A stretch of 64,000 bases of DNA, from the NCBI RefSeq assembly GCF_012070565.1, contig NZ_JAAQRO010000052.1, forward strand, positions 186,001 through 250,000. Reading direction: 5' to 3'. The DNA is from Anaerosporobacter faecicola. GTDB taxonomy: Bacteria > Bacillota > Clostridia > Lachnospirales > Lachnospiraceae. Made by a program: the position numbers and the translations under genes. The stretch's first letter is position 1. Each line of letters opens with the position of its first letter. The notes below the pieces were generated by a model. It made no database searches, had not been told where the DNA came from, and saw only the letters and a program-made list of their open reading frames with translations. Shown here piece after piece: positions 42,981 through 50,821 of this stretch.

Positions 42981-43054
42981 ATAAGTTACCGATGGTAACT
43001 TATAGGGATAATAGAACCAGTGATAACTTGCTTTCATTATGTTACCACTGGTAA
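42981..43054 (-). promoter_or_regulatory. Three GTTACC/GGTAAC-type operator sites upstream of EFR1 copy B
   Basis: A perfect palindrome with arms ATAAGTTACC and GGTAACTTAT around a 3-base centre (42981-43003), a related site ACCAGTGATAAC (43016-43027) and GTTACCACTGGTAA (43041-43054). Spacing and symmetry suit a TetR-type dimer; the neighbouring TetR regulator is a candidate, though its own upstream palindrome differs. Confidence 0.55.
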
Positions 43055-43251
43055 TTTCATTTTTGAATTATATCATGCCTATTTTATTATGTCAATATAG
43101 CTTATTAATAATTTTATCCGCTTTTCGTATTAAGATAATCCGTATGTTGGTAGATTGTATTTTTCCATGTTACGGAATGAATATGAAACAAATAAGCAAA
43201 CCTCAACTTGTCCTCGCTCGTAGTGGTTCATTATAGAGTACGCAACCGAAA
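43055..43251. other. Intergenic stretch without a convincing gene
   Basis: About 200 bases between the operator sites and the terminator of the MTAN-type gene. A 65-codon frame (43039-43236, plus strand) starts inside an operator site and has no ribosome site; it is not accepted as a gene. Confidence 0.5.
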
Positions 43252-43296
43252 AGCGGCACATACAAGCTTTCAGACATAATACTTGTATGTGCCGCT
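43252..43296 (-). terminator. Intrinsic terminator of the MTAN-type gene
   Basis: Perfect 15-bp stem AGCGGCACATACAAG with CTTGTATGTGCCGCT around a 15-base loop, followed on the minus strand by TTTT. Confidence 0.85.
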
Positions 43297-43328
43297 ATAA
43301 TGCAGTGGATATTCATTTTAGTTGATGA

Positions 43329-44015
43329 TCATTTTGTCAAATTGGAGTTTAGTAAACCCATAATAATTTTGAAGCAATCATCTGATGATTTCTCAAACAT
43401 TTCACCAAATTCCTCTGCTCCACCATGAAGCGTATCAGAAATTCCCTTAATGAATAAAACACCAATATCATGCATATTTGCTGTGAGTAGTATTCCAGCA
43501 GCTTCCATTTCCACAATATCACAACCAAACTGTTTACTAATTCTCATCTTTTCTTCACTGGTACTTACAAATTTCGGACCCGAAGCACAATTTACTTTTT
43601 TCAAATTTGGTATGATCTGCAATGCCTTTTCCAATAATTTCTCGTCTGTTTTCATATATATGGAGGGATATTCATAATGTCTACCAACTTCACAATTATC
43701 AGCTTCCGAAGTATCAAACGTATAATCAACAATATGATCTATAACACAAACTTGTTCTAAGCCAATTTCTTCCGTTAAAGCTCCGACAATACCAAAGTTA
43801 ATAATAAACTCCACTTGATATAAAGAAATGAGAATTTCTGTTGCTGCAGCAGCCTTTACTTGACCAGCCCCCGAATGTGCAACGATAATTTGCGTATCAT
43901 TCATTTCATAAAAATAAATATCAAATTTTCCTACTTGTTCTTTCTTGATATATGTAAAATCCGATTTTAATACACTATCAATTTCTACTGCAACTAATAA
44001 ACCTATCCTTTTCAT
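43329..44015 (-). CDS. 5'-methylthioadenosine/S-adenosylhomocysteine nucleosidase family protein
   Basis: A 228-residue purine nucleoside phosphorylase-fold enzyme. The N-terminal MKRIGLLVAVEIDSV, the ribose-binding VEMEAAG block and the late KGISDTLHGGAEEF region, with the catalytic Asp in GISD, match the MTAN/futalosine nucleosidase family. It probably removes adenine from methylthioadenosine or S-adenosylhomocysteine, but the sequence diverges from classic MtnN, so the base and substrate are open. Start: ATG at 44015 after GAGGAGGAG; the longer frame from 44036 includes that site. A strong terminator follows. Confidence 0.8.
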   Translation of the reverse strand: MKRIGLLVAVEIDSVLKSDFTYIKKEQVGKFDIYFYEMNDTQIIVAHSGAGQVKAAAATEILISLYQVEFIINFGIVGALTEEIGLEQVCVIDHIVDYTFDTSEADNCEVGRHYEYPSIYMKTDEKLLEKALQIIPNLKKVNCASGPKFVSTSEEKMRISKQFGCDIVEMEAAGILLTANMHDIGVLFIKGISDTLHGGAEEFGEMFEKSSDDCFKIIMGLLNSNLTK

Positions 44016-44165
44016 GTATTTCTCCTCCTCATGCAAAACTCTGATTTTGCAATTCTTTTATCTAACAAAATGTAGTACCTATAGTATATCACCCGGATCT
44101 ATAATTTTCTACATCATTCTAGTAGCGTTACTTAATACATTGGCGAGTAAGATTTACGCAGAATT

Positions 44166-44621
44166 TTAAGAGCCTTTGTTCTTTCGCATTAGAGAAATTG
44201 AATATTTTTTGTGCTGTCTCATACTTATTATCTTACATATGCATGTTACAGCAAATACACCTCCACATATTCCAATATATATTGGAAGAAATTCTCGAGA
44301 TTTATCTTCGTTTTGAATCATTTCCTTTACGATAGCATTTCCTATAAAGCATCCAATTATATAACTAATACTATATTGTATAAATGTATTCCTCATTAAC
44401 TTGTCAAGACTATAACCATGTGCACGAAGAATTCCATATTCGTACTGATGGCGAATCATATCAATGTATACTGATGCAATAATATATATGATCAGTGCAA
44501 TAAACGTATAAAAGGATATGGTAATTCCTGCAACTAAAACATAATTTCGAATGATTGTATCATACGCAATCATTTGACTAGTAGTAAATAGAATGCTACC
44601 TTGAATATTGGCACTACTTGA
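44166..44621 (-). pseudogene. 3' remnant of an FtsX-like ABC transporter permease gene
   Basis: The frame encodes about 150 residues resembling only the C-terminal part of an FtsX/MacB-type permease: a helix, the conserved cytoplasmic loop YEYGILRAHGYSLDKLMRN, two more helices and a basic end. The first in-frame ATG (44573) has no ribosome site, and the coding-like frame continues upstream for 16 codons (to 44621) before a stop. The bulk of the permease and its ATPase partner are absent. This is best read as a gene remnant left after deletion. Confidence 0.65.
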
Positions 44622-44679
44622 TTACATAATTCTACAAGATCCCCGTACCATCACAGGGTTCAACTGCTTGTTTATACAC

Positions 44680-44721
44680 AAAAAGCCAAGAACACAAAAT
44701 AATTTGTGTTCTTGACTTTTA
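44680..44721. terminator. Terminator of lepB
   Basis: AAAAGCCAAGAACACAAA pairs with TTTGTGTTCTTGACTTTT with one mismatch around a 4-6 base loop. A and T tracts on both sides allow function in both directions; on the minus strand it lies 16 bases beyond the lepB stop. Confidence 0.85.
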
Positions 44722-44736
44722 CTAACGTCTCATATA

Positions 44737-45480
44737 TTAATCAATAAATCCAATCTTGTTCAAAGGCCAAACACGTAAGAATGCTTTTCCTTCTATATAA
44801 TCACGATGTACCGCTCCAACCTCTTCATAACGGCTATCGTAGCTAATTTCTCGGTTGTCTCCTAAAAGGAAGTATTCATCTTCCCCTAAGGTTAATGGTT
44901 CTTTCGCAATTCCAGAATAGTGAATTGGATCTTTTCCATAATTCTCTTTTAAGATTTCTCCATCAATATAAATATCAGAACCTACAATCTGGACCGTTTC
45001 GCCTGGTAATCCGATGACACGCTTTACATAGTATTCTTCCACATCTTTTCCATATGGATAGAATACAACGATATCAAAACGCTTTGGATCACCAATGATA
45101 TAACTAATCTTATCAATCAGTAGGCTTTCCTCATTATGCAAGGTATTCAACATGGAATCCCCATCTACAACGGTACGTTGCAGTACATAATTCGGTATGA
45201 TATATAATCCTATAATAAAAATTACAACGTATACAAGAAGTTCCTTTATGATGCTCTTTCTTTTCTTTTTCTTCGCTTCTATACTGTCCCTTTGGCTTTC
45301 TACCTCTGGATTGATAGAAGCATCAAAATGATCGTCCTTCTGTTCTCCTTCGTTCAACCTATCTTCAGAAGAAGTTTCTTCGCCCAAAGTTGATATAGGA
45401 TCGTTTCGATATGTGTCAACGTCTACAGTACTTTGTGCAAAATCGAAGTCATCATTTGAGTAATCTCTATCTTGACTCAT
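44737..45480 (-). CDS. lepB: Signal peptidase I
   Basis: A 247-residue type I signal peptidase that cleaves signal peptides on the outer face of the membrane. A single transmembrane helix (about 77-96) follows an acidic cytoplasmic N-terminal extension of about 70 residues, longer than in typical Gram-positive SipS-type enzymes. The Ser/Lys dyad is S109 (DGDSMLNTL) and K153 (YYVKRVIGLPGE); the later box GDNREISYDSR is conserved. Start: ATG at 45480 after AGAGGG. It lies about 160 bases after rpoZ and ends at a strong terminator. Confidence 0.95.
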   Translation of the reverse strand: MSQDRDYSNDDFDFAQSTVDVDTYRNDPISTLGEETSSEDRLNEGEQKDDHFDASINPEVESQRDSIEAKKKKRKSIIKELLVYVVIFIIGLYIIPNYVLQRTVVDGDSMLNTLHNEESLLIDKISYIIGDPKRFDIVVFYPYGKDVEEYYVKRVIGLPGETVQIVGSDIYIDGEILKENYGKDPIHYSGIAKEPLTLGEDEYFLLGDNREISYDSRYEEVGAVHRDYIEGKAFLRVWPLNKIGFID

Positions 45481-45639
45481 CCTGTTTCCCTCTTCTCTAT
45501 AAATCTAAGATCTCACAAACCACGTAGCAACTAACAACAATATCAAGTTCTTAGAAACTACGCAATTACTGAATGGTACTTTATGACGTTTACTCACTTT
45601 GTGTGACTCTGCAATCACACGTATCCCCTTAGCGGTAAC

Positions 45640-45885
45640 CTAATCAACTAAAGTATCTTCATCTCCAACAATCTTAACTTTTGATTTATATAGTTCCTCA
45701 ACTGCGATAGAAAGAGGTTTTGGGCAACTTGCGTTAACCATTGGTTTGCTTCCGCTAATAATCTGTCTTGCTCTCTTGGATGTAGCTAAAACGATTGAAT
45801 ATCTGCTATTAACTACTGGATCTTCTCCTGGTTCAACCTCACTATTTACTACGTTCATTAAATCTGTATAAGATGGATGTAACAT
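45640..45885 (-). CDS. rpoZ: DNA-directed RNA polymerase omega subunit
   Basis: An 81-residue RpoZ. The conserved NSRYSIVLATSKRARQII segment and the later KPLSIAVEELYKSKV match omega, which assists assembly of the beta-prime subunit. Its ribosome site AAAGGAG overlaps the last codons of gmk, whose stop lies two bases from this ATG, so translation is coupled. It is the last gene of the conserved yicC-remA-gmk-rpoZ cluster of Firmicutes. The intergenic region after it contains a small TGTGTGA/TCACACG hairpin near 45600. Confidence 0.92.
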   Translation of the reverse strand: MLHPSYTDLMNVVNSEVEPGEDPVVNSRYSIVLATSKRARQIISGSKPMVNASCPKPLSIAVEELYKSKVKIVGDEDTLVD

Positions 45886-45886
45886 A

Positions 45887-46519
45887 TTATCGATCTCCTT
45901 TCTTAAATACCTCTAATTGTTTACTCATTTCTTCAATAAATGCTTCATTTCTCAATGTTTTACTATGTTCACTTTCGATGATATCGTTTAACTGCTCCAC
46001 ACACTCATCTAAATCATCATTCACAACGATGTAATCATAGTCTTTCATATAAACCGCTTCTTCTGATGCGCGACTTAATCGTTTTTCAATCTTATCAAGA
46101 CTTTCTGTACCACGATTAATAAGACGGTTCTTAAGTTCCTCTGCACAAGGCGGTGTTATAAATAGCAATAATGCGTCAGGAAACTGCTCTCTTACATGAA
46201 ATGCACCCTGCACTTCTATCTCAAGAATAACATCTTTTCCTTGCGCTAACTGATCTTCCACATATTTCTTAGGTGTTCCATAATAGTTGCCGACATATTC
46301 TGCCCATTCTATTAATTCACCTTGTTTAATCATACTCTCAAAACGTTCCCTTGTCAAAAAGAAATATTCTCGTCCATCTTCTTCACCCACACGTGGTGCT
46401 CTTGTAGTTGCAGAAATGGATAAACCATACTCATATTTCTTCAAAAGTGCTTTCATAAGAGTTCCTTTTCCAGCACCAGAAAAACCGGATACTACGGTCA
46501 ATATCCCCTTCTTACTCAT
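45887..46519 (-). CDS. gmk: Guanylate kinase
   Basis: A 210-residue cytosolic nucleotide kinase that converts GMP to GDP. The P-loop [10 protein letters not shown], the GMP-binding [19 protein letters not shown] and the lid region [15 protein letters not shown] are all present. The start was placed at ATG 46519, eight bases after AAGGG; three consecutive ATG codons occur here and an open frame continues upstream into remA. The 5' end overlaps the end of remA by eight bases. Part of the yicC-remA-gmk-rpoZ operon. Confidence 0.95.
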   Translation of the reverse strand: MSKKGILTVVSGFSGAGKGTLMKALLKKYEYGLSISATTRAPRVGEEDGREYFFLTRERFESMIKQGELIEWAEYVGNYYGTPKKYVEDQLAQGKDVILEIEVQGAFHVREQFPDALLLFITPPCAEELKNRLINRGTESLDKIEKRLSRASEEAVYMKDYDYIVVNDDLDECVEQLNDIIESEHSKTLRNEAFIEEMSKQLEVFKKGDR

Positions 46520-46784
46520 CATCATCACCCTTTTGATCCATTTCATCTTTACTATTCACACGGTTTGCAATCGTCTCTGGTAGTAGTGCAGATAAGACAA
46601 GATGATCATTATCTGTAACAATTACTGCTCTCGTTTTCCTTCCACAAGTCGCATCAACGGCTGTCCCATTATCTTTCGCATTCTGAACCATTCGTTTTAC
46701 TGGGGCCGCATCTGGGCTAATGATTGCAACAATCTTTTTACTATTGATAATATTGCCAAAACCGATGTTAACTAAACCATTCAA
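46512..46784 (-). CDS. remA: RemA-like extracellular matrix regulator (DUF370)
   Basis: A 90-residue DNA-binding protein of the RemA family. In Bacillus subtilis RemA activates biofilm matrix and osmoprotection genes. The opening [21 protein letters not shown] and the segment [21 protein letters not shown] are diagnostic (quoted in short blocks). The start is a TTG at 46784, eight bases after GAGGAA; no in-frame ATG exists near it. A C-terminal acidic tail ([12 protein letters not shown]) extends beyond typical length. Located 15 bases after yicC and overlapping gmk, as in other Firmicutes. Confidence 0.93.
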   Translation of the reverse strand: MNGLVNIGFGNIINSKKIVAIISPDAAPVKRMVQNAKDNGTAVDATCGRKTRAVIVTDNDHLVLSALLPETIANRVNSKDEMDQKGDDDE

Positions 46785-46799
46785 ACAGATTCCTCATTT

Positions 46800-47678
46800 C
46801 TATTCAATATTCTGTATCTGTTCTCTTACCTTTTCAATCTCTGTTTTTAAATCAATTGCAATATTGGTAATTTCAAGGTCATTTGCTTTGGAAAGGATTG
46901 TGTTCGCCTCTCGATTCATCTCTTGTGCAATAAAATCCAGCTTTCTTCCGATACCATTTTCCTCATCCAAAGCTGCTTTCATACTCTTAATATGGCTCTT
47001 CAAACGAACCGTCTCTTCGTCAACACAGATCTTATCTGCAAACAAAGTGATTTCCGTTGCAAGTATGCTTTCATCTAGTTTTGTATCCCCTAATAGTTCC
47101 TGAACCTTAGCGGTTATCTTTTCCCGATATTCTGTTACAATCTGAGGAGAACGTTTCTCTACTTCCTCTACTAAGGTAAGCATACCATCTAATTTTCCAA
47201 TAAGGTCATTCTTTAAATGCTCGCCTTCCCTTGTTCTTGCTTCCACAAACTGTTCACAGGCATGTACAATAACCTCTTCTAACAAGTTCCAAAGCTTCGT
47301 TTCATCAACTGTTTGTTCCTCTAATGTTAATACTTCTGGATATCGTGATAGACTTGATACATTGATATCATTAGATAAATGGAATTCATCCCCCATTAAT
47401 CGAAGTTTCTCCAGATATTCTTTTGCTATATCTGCATTGTATCGAACACAGATCTTATTCTCTGTGTAATCTTCATATGAAATAAATACATCAACTTTTC
47501 CTCGTTGTATGTATTTTTTTAGTAAGCTTCGGATCGCTGCTTCATAAAAGCCTAATTTCTTAGGCATCTTCATTGAGATATCACAGTAACGATGATTCAC
47601 TGACTTAATCTCTACAACGACCTTTCGTTCTTCGTTTGATACTTCATATCGACCAAACCCTGTCATGCTTCTTAACAT
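46800..47678 (-). CDS. yicC: YicC/YloC family endoribonuclease
   Basis: A 292-residue protein of the YicC/YloC family, shown in E. coli and B. subtilis to act as an endoribonuclease. The N-terminal MLRSMTGFGRYE and VEIKSVNHRYCDISMKMPK blocks and the C-terminal RKLDFIAQEMNREANTILSK, with its conserved acidic residues, are typical. ATG at 47678 is chosen since AAGGA lies upstream; a longer start at 47702 has no ribosome site. First gene of the operon with remA, gmk and rpoZ; a perfect palindrome lies 33 bases upstream of the start. Confidence 0.93.
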   Translation of the reverse strand: MLRSMTGFGRYEVSNEERKVVVEIKSVNHRYCDISMKMPKKLGFYEAAIRSLLKKYIQRGKVDVFISYEDYTENKICVRYNADIAKEYLEKLRLMGDEFHLSNDINVSSLSRYPEVLTLEEQTVDETKLWNLLEEVIVHACEQFVEARTREGEHLKNDLIGKLDGMLTLVEEVEKRSPQIVTEYREKITAKVQELLGDTKLDESILATEITLFADKICVDEETVRLKSHIKSMKAALDEENGIGRKLDFIAQEMNREANTILSKANDLEITNIAIDLKTEIEKVREQIQNIE

Positions 47679-47710
47679 AGACTCACGTCCTTCATTTTTC
47701 ATTCCAACAA

Positions 47711-47741
47711 CTTAAGGGATAGAACGGTTCTATCCCTTAAG
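47711..47741. repeat. Perfect 14-bp inverted repeat in the yicC leader
   Basis: CTTAAGGGATAGAA and TTCTATCCCTTAAG around CGG. No T run follows on either strand, so it is not a standard intrinsic terminator; an operator or a leader hairpin that affects yicC expression is possible. Confidence 0.5.
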
Positions 47742-47798
47742 ACGCACTTAATTAATTATAGATTACTACACTTCATAAGTCAAGATGTTATTCATATA

Positions 47799-47827
47799 TT
47801 GGTTTTTTCCTATACTTGTGGTACACT
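47799..47827 (+). promoter_or_regulatory. Likely promoter of rqcH
   Basis: TTGGTT (47799-47804), 17-base spacer and TACACT (47822-47827) with an extended TGG before the -10. The following leader contains the inverted-repeat element copy 2. Confidence 0.5.
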
Positions 47828-47843
47828 ATGAGTTAATTAATAA

Positions 47844-47940
47844 CACAAACTTCGCACTTGCATGTTTTGAGTGAGCAGGTGATTGCTATATAGCAACCGC
47901 CTACTCTAGTTAAAAGCTTTGATGATCGAAGTTTGAGTTA
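47844..47940. repeat. Dispersed inverted-repeat element, copy 2
   Basis: AACACAAACTTCG faces CGAAGTTTGAGTT, with an inner palindrome GCTATATAGC (47884-47893) and AGCAGGT/ACCGCCT arms. It would be transcribed in the rqcH leader just before the ribosome site. Related copies flank rqcH on the other side and rlmI. Confidence 0.65.
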
Positions 47941-47959
47941 AGGAAAAGGAGTTTTCAGT

Positions 47960-49708
47960 ATGGCATTAGACGGACTCGTTATAGCAAATCTAATAAAAGA
48001 ATTAAATGATACGCTCTTAGGTGGTCGTATCAATAAAATATCGCAACCAGAAAATGATGCTCTTGTGTTACTAGTCAAGAACAATCGAAGCCAGTATAAG
48101 CTTTTTTTATCAGCCAATGCTAGCCTTCCTCTGATCTACCTTACACAGGAGAATAAACCAAATCCCATTACGGCACCTAATTTTTGTATGTTGCTTCGGA
48201 AGCATCTGAATAGTGCACGTATCCTTAGCATAACCCAACCTGGTCTAGAACGAATCATTGATATTGAGATTGAACATTTGAATGAACTAGGGGATGTATG
48301 TACCAAGCATCTAATTACAGAAATCATGGGAAAACACAGCAATATTATCTTCTGTGATGATAAGAATATGATTATCGATAGTATTAAGCATATCTCTGGT
48401 TTGGTTTCCTCGGTTCGTGAGGTTCTTCCTGGTAGAGATTACTTTATCCCTGAAACCCAAGATAAATGGAATCCTCTCGTGGTGGATTGCGATCATTTTC
48501 TAGAAAAAGTTATGACCAAACCACTACCGATTTCCAAAGCGCTCTACACCTCGTTAACCGGAATCAGCCCTTTGATTGCAAATGAACTCTGCCATCGTGC
48601 ATCGATCGATGCAGATGCTTCAACAAGTTCACTAAGCGAGTTGGAACAACTTCATCTATATAAAAACTTTGAGCGCCTTATGGACGCAATTAAACATCAA
48701 GAATTCACTCCGAATATCATTCTTAAGAATGGCGCACCACACGAGTTTTCGAGTACTTGTTTAAGCATCTATGAAGAGGAGCAACATCAAGATTTTGATT
48801 CCATTAGTGCATTACTTGAACAATACTATGCACAAAAGAATACGATCTCACGAATTCGACAAAAATCCGTTGACCTACGTAAGATTGTAACCAATGCAAT
48901 CGAACGTACCCGTAAGAAATACGACTTGCAAATGAAACAGTTAAAAGATACCGACAAGCGCGACAAATACAAAGTCTATGGAGAGCTGATCACGGCTTAT
49001 GGCTATAATGTAGAAGAAGGCGCAAAGCAAATGAACGCACTGAACTACTATACCAATGAGGAAGTAACCATTCCACTTGACCCTACTCTCACCCCAATTG
49101 ATAATGCGAAAAAATATTTTGACAAATATAGCAAGCTCAAACGAACCTTTGAAGCATTAACCAAATTCACAGAAGAAACAAAAGAAGAGTTAGAACATCT
49201 AGAATCTATCAGTGCTTCCCTTGACATTGCTCTTCAAGAAGAGGACCTTGTGCAATTAAAAGAAGAACTTATGGAGTACGGCTATATGAAACGAAAATTC
49301 GTTTCCAAAAAAGATGCGAAAAAACAAAAGGCAGCCAGTAAACCATTTCATTATATTTCCTCTGATGGTTTTCATATGTATGTTGGTAAGAATAACTTCC
49401 AAAACGACGAACTAACCTTTAAGTTTGCCGTAGGAAATGACTGGTGGTTCCATGCAAAAGGAATGGCTGGTTCCCATGTTATTGTTAAGACCAATGGTGA
49501 AGAACTTCCAGACCGTACCTTTGAGGAAGCTGGCAAACTTGCTGCTTATTATTCAAAAGCAAGAGAACTTACCAAAGCAGAGATTGATTATACCGAGAAA
49601 AAGAATGTAAAGAAACCAAATGGTGGAAAACCTGGCTTCGTTGTTTACTACACCAACTATTCTCTTGTAATTGAACCTGACATTACTGGAATTGAAGAAG
49701 TAAAATAG
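47960..49708 (+). CDS. rqcH: NFACT family protein RqcH (FbpA-like), ribosome quality control
   Basis: A 582-residue protein that binds obstructed 50S subunits and recruits tRNA-Ala to add C-terminal alanine tails in Firmicutes. The NFACT-N domain starts with ALDGLVIANLIKEL; HhH and coiled-coil parts follow (about 180-430); the NFACT-R domain ends the protein with NDWWFHAKGMAGSHVIV. The conserved Asp-Arg pair near residues 97-98 appears as Glu-Arg (GLERI), a conservative change. Older annotations call this a fibronectin-binding protein. Start: ATG at 47960 after AAAAGGAG. Its stop codon touches inverted-repeat copy 3. Confidence 0.93.
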   Translation: MALDGLVIANLIKELNDTLLGGRINKISQPENDALVLLVKNNRSQYKLFLSANASLPLIYLTQENKPNPITAPNFCMLLRKHLNSARILSITQPGLERIIDIEIEHLNELGDVCTKHLITEIMGKHSNIIFCDDKNMIIDSIKHISGLVSSVREVLPGRDYFIPETQDKWNPLVVDCDHFLEKVMTKPLPISKALYTSLTGISPLIANELCHRASIDADASTSSLSELEQLHLYKNFERLMDAIKHQEFTPNIILKNGAPHEFSSTCLSIYEEEQHQDFDSISALLEQYYAQKNTISRIRQKSVDLRKIVTNAIERTRKKYDLQMKQLKDTDKRDKYKVYGELITAYGYNVEEGAKQMNALNYYTNEEVTIPLDPTLTPIDNAKKYFDKYSKLKRTFEALTKFTEETKEELEHLESISASLDIALQEEDLVQLKEELMEYGYMKRKFVSKKDAKKQKAASKPFHYISSDGFHMYVGKNNFQNDELTFKFAVGNDWWFHAKGMAGSHVIVKTNGEELPDRTFEEAGKLAAYYSKARELTKAEIDYTEKKNVKKPNGGKPGFVVYYTNYSLVIEPDITGIEEVK

Positions 49709-49830
49709 CGCAAACTTCGCTGTTCAATTACAGCCCTGAAGGGTTATCCTAAGGCATTTTCAGCAATTAATATATCGAAACGCCTTTATTGGATAGTTTT
49801 CTGGCAGCAATTGAACTGCGAAGTTTGAGT
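49708..49830. repeat. Dispersed inverted-repeat element, copy 3
   Basis: GCGCAAACTTCGCTGTTCAATT opens and AATTGAACTGCGAAGTTTGAGT closes the element (each shown here as CAAACTTCG-type ends), with inner pairs TATCC/GGATA and AAGGC/GCCTT. At 123 bp it is the most complete copy and begins at the rqcH stop codon. Confidence 0.65.
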
Positions 49831-49868
49831 AAAATAAGAAATAATGCAAAACAGAAAGGAAGATACCA

Positions 49869-50675
49869 ATGATTCAATCCGATTACCATATGCACTCTAG
49901 TTTTTCCGACGATTCAGAAGCAACCATGGATAGTATGATTCAGCGTTCCATTGAACTAGGTTTACACACGATTTGTTTCACCGATCACATGGACCTGGAT
50001 TTTCCGATAGAATTTGGTGGTGGCTTCATATTCAACACAGAAATCTATGTGGAACGCCTAGCTGCTCTTAGAGAAAAATACGCAGACAAGATTAACATTC
50101 TATGTGGCGTTGAATATGGTCTTCGACCTTACCTCAAAGATGCATTCCATCATCTAACAGAGGTAAATACATTTGATTTTATCATTGGTTCCTCCCATTT
50201 AGTTGGCAAGATTGATCCCTACCAGCCTTCTTATTGGGAAGGGATTACCGAAGAACAAGGAATTACTAAGTATCTAGAAGCCATCTATGCAAATGTGAAA
50301 ACCTTCGACGATTTCGACGTATATGGACATATTGATTATGCGGTACGTTATGCGCCAAACCGCAATAAAAATTACAGCTACGAAAAATACGCCGATCTCA
50401 TTGACGCAATCTTCACTACTCTGATTCAAAAAGGGAAAGGAATTGAAGTCAACACTGCTGGATACAAATACGGACTTGGTCATCCCCATCCACAAACAGA
50501 CCTATTGAAACGTTACAAAGAACTTGGTGGTGAACTCATTACGATTGGTTCCGATGCGCATAAGCCAGAACATATCGGATACGATTTTGTAAAGGCAGAG
50601 GATTTGCTGAAAAGCCTAGGCTATTCCTACTACACCATTTATCAGAATAGGAAACCGGAGTTTATTACTCTATAA
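49869..50675 (+). CDS. Histidinol-phosphatase family PHP protein (HisJ/HisK type)
   Basis: A 268-residue PHP-domain phosphatase. Metal ligands are visible in DYHMHSSFSDDSE, FTDHMD, GVEYGL, GSSHLV, YGHIDY and the C-terminal GSDAH, and the length and block order match the HisJ family that removes phosphate from L-histidinol phosphate. No other histidine genes lie in the window, so the role in histidine synthesis is inferred. Start: ATG at 49869 after AAAGGAAG. It is followed by a perfect 26-bp stem hairpin shared with the convergent manA gene. Confidence 0.85.
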   Translation: MIQSDYHMHSSFSDDSEATMDSMIQRSIELGLHTICFTDHMDLDFPIEFGGGFIFNTEIYVERLAALREKYADKINILCGVEYGLRPYLKDAFHHLTEVNTFDFIIGSSHLVGKIDPYQPSYWEGITEEQGITKYLEAIYANVKTFDDFDVYGHIDYAVRYAPNRNKNYSYEKYADLIDAIFTTLIQKGKGIEVNTAGYKYGLGHPHPQTDLLKRYKELGGELITIGSDAHKPEHIGYDFVKAEDLLKSLGYSYYTIYQNRKPEFITL

Positions 50676-50701
50676 ATGAGTTGTCGGTCCTTTGTTCTCC
50701 A

Positions 50702-50761
50702 CACACTCGCACATAAGGTAGATGTCAACTGAAGCTGACATCTACCTTATGTGCGAGTGTG
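50702..50761. repeat. Perfect 26-bp inverted repeat between hisJ-like and manA genes
   Basis: Arms begin CACACTCGCACATAAGG and end CCTTATGTGCGAGTGTG around an 8-base loop ACTGAAGC. There is no T run on the plus strand and only a weak one on the minus, so it is more than, or other than, a usual terminator, though it lies between convergent genes. Confidence 0.7.
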
Positions 50762-50821
50762 CATCCCCGTTGGGTTTGACGGCTATTTCAAGTTATATGT
50801 ATACAAAATTATTATTCACCG

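Noticed and set aside
43039-43236. A 65-codon plus-strand frame with hydrophobic residues
   Set aside because: No ribosome site, starts inside a palindromic operator and lies between regulatory sites and a terminator.
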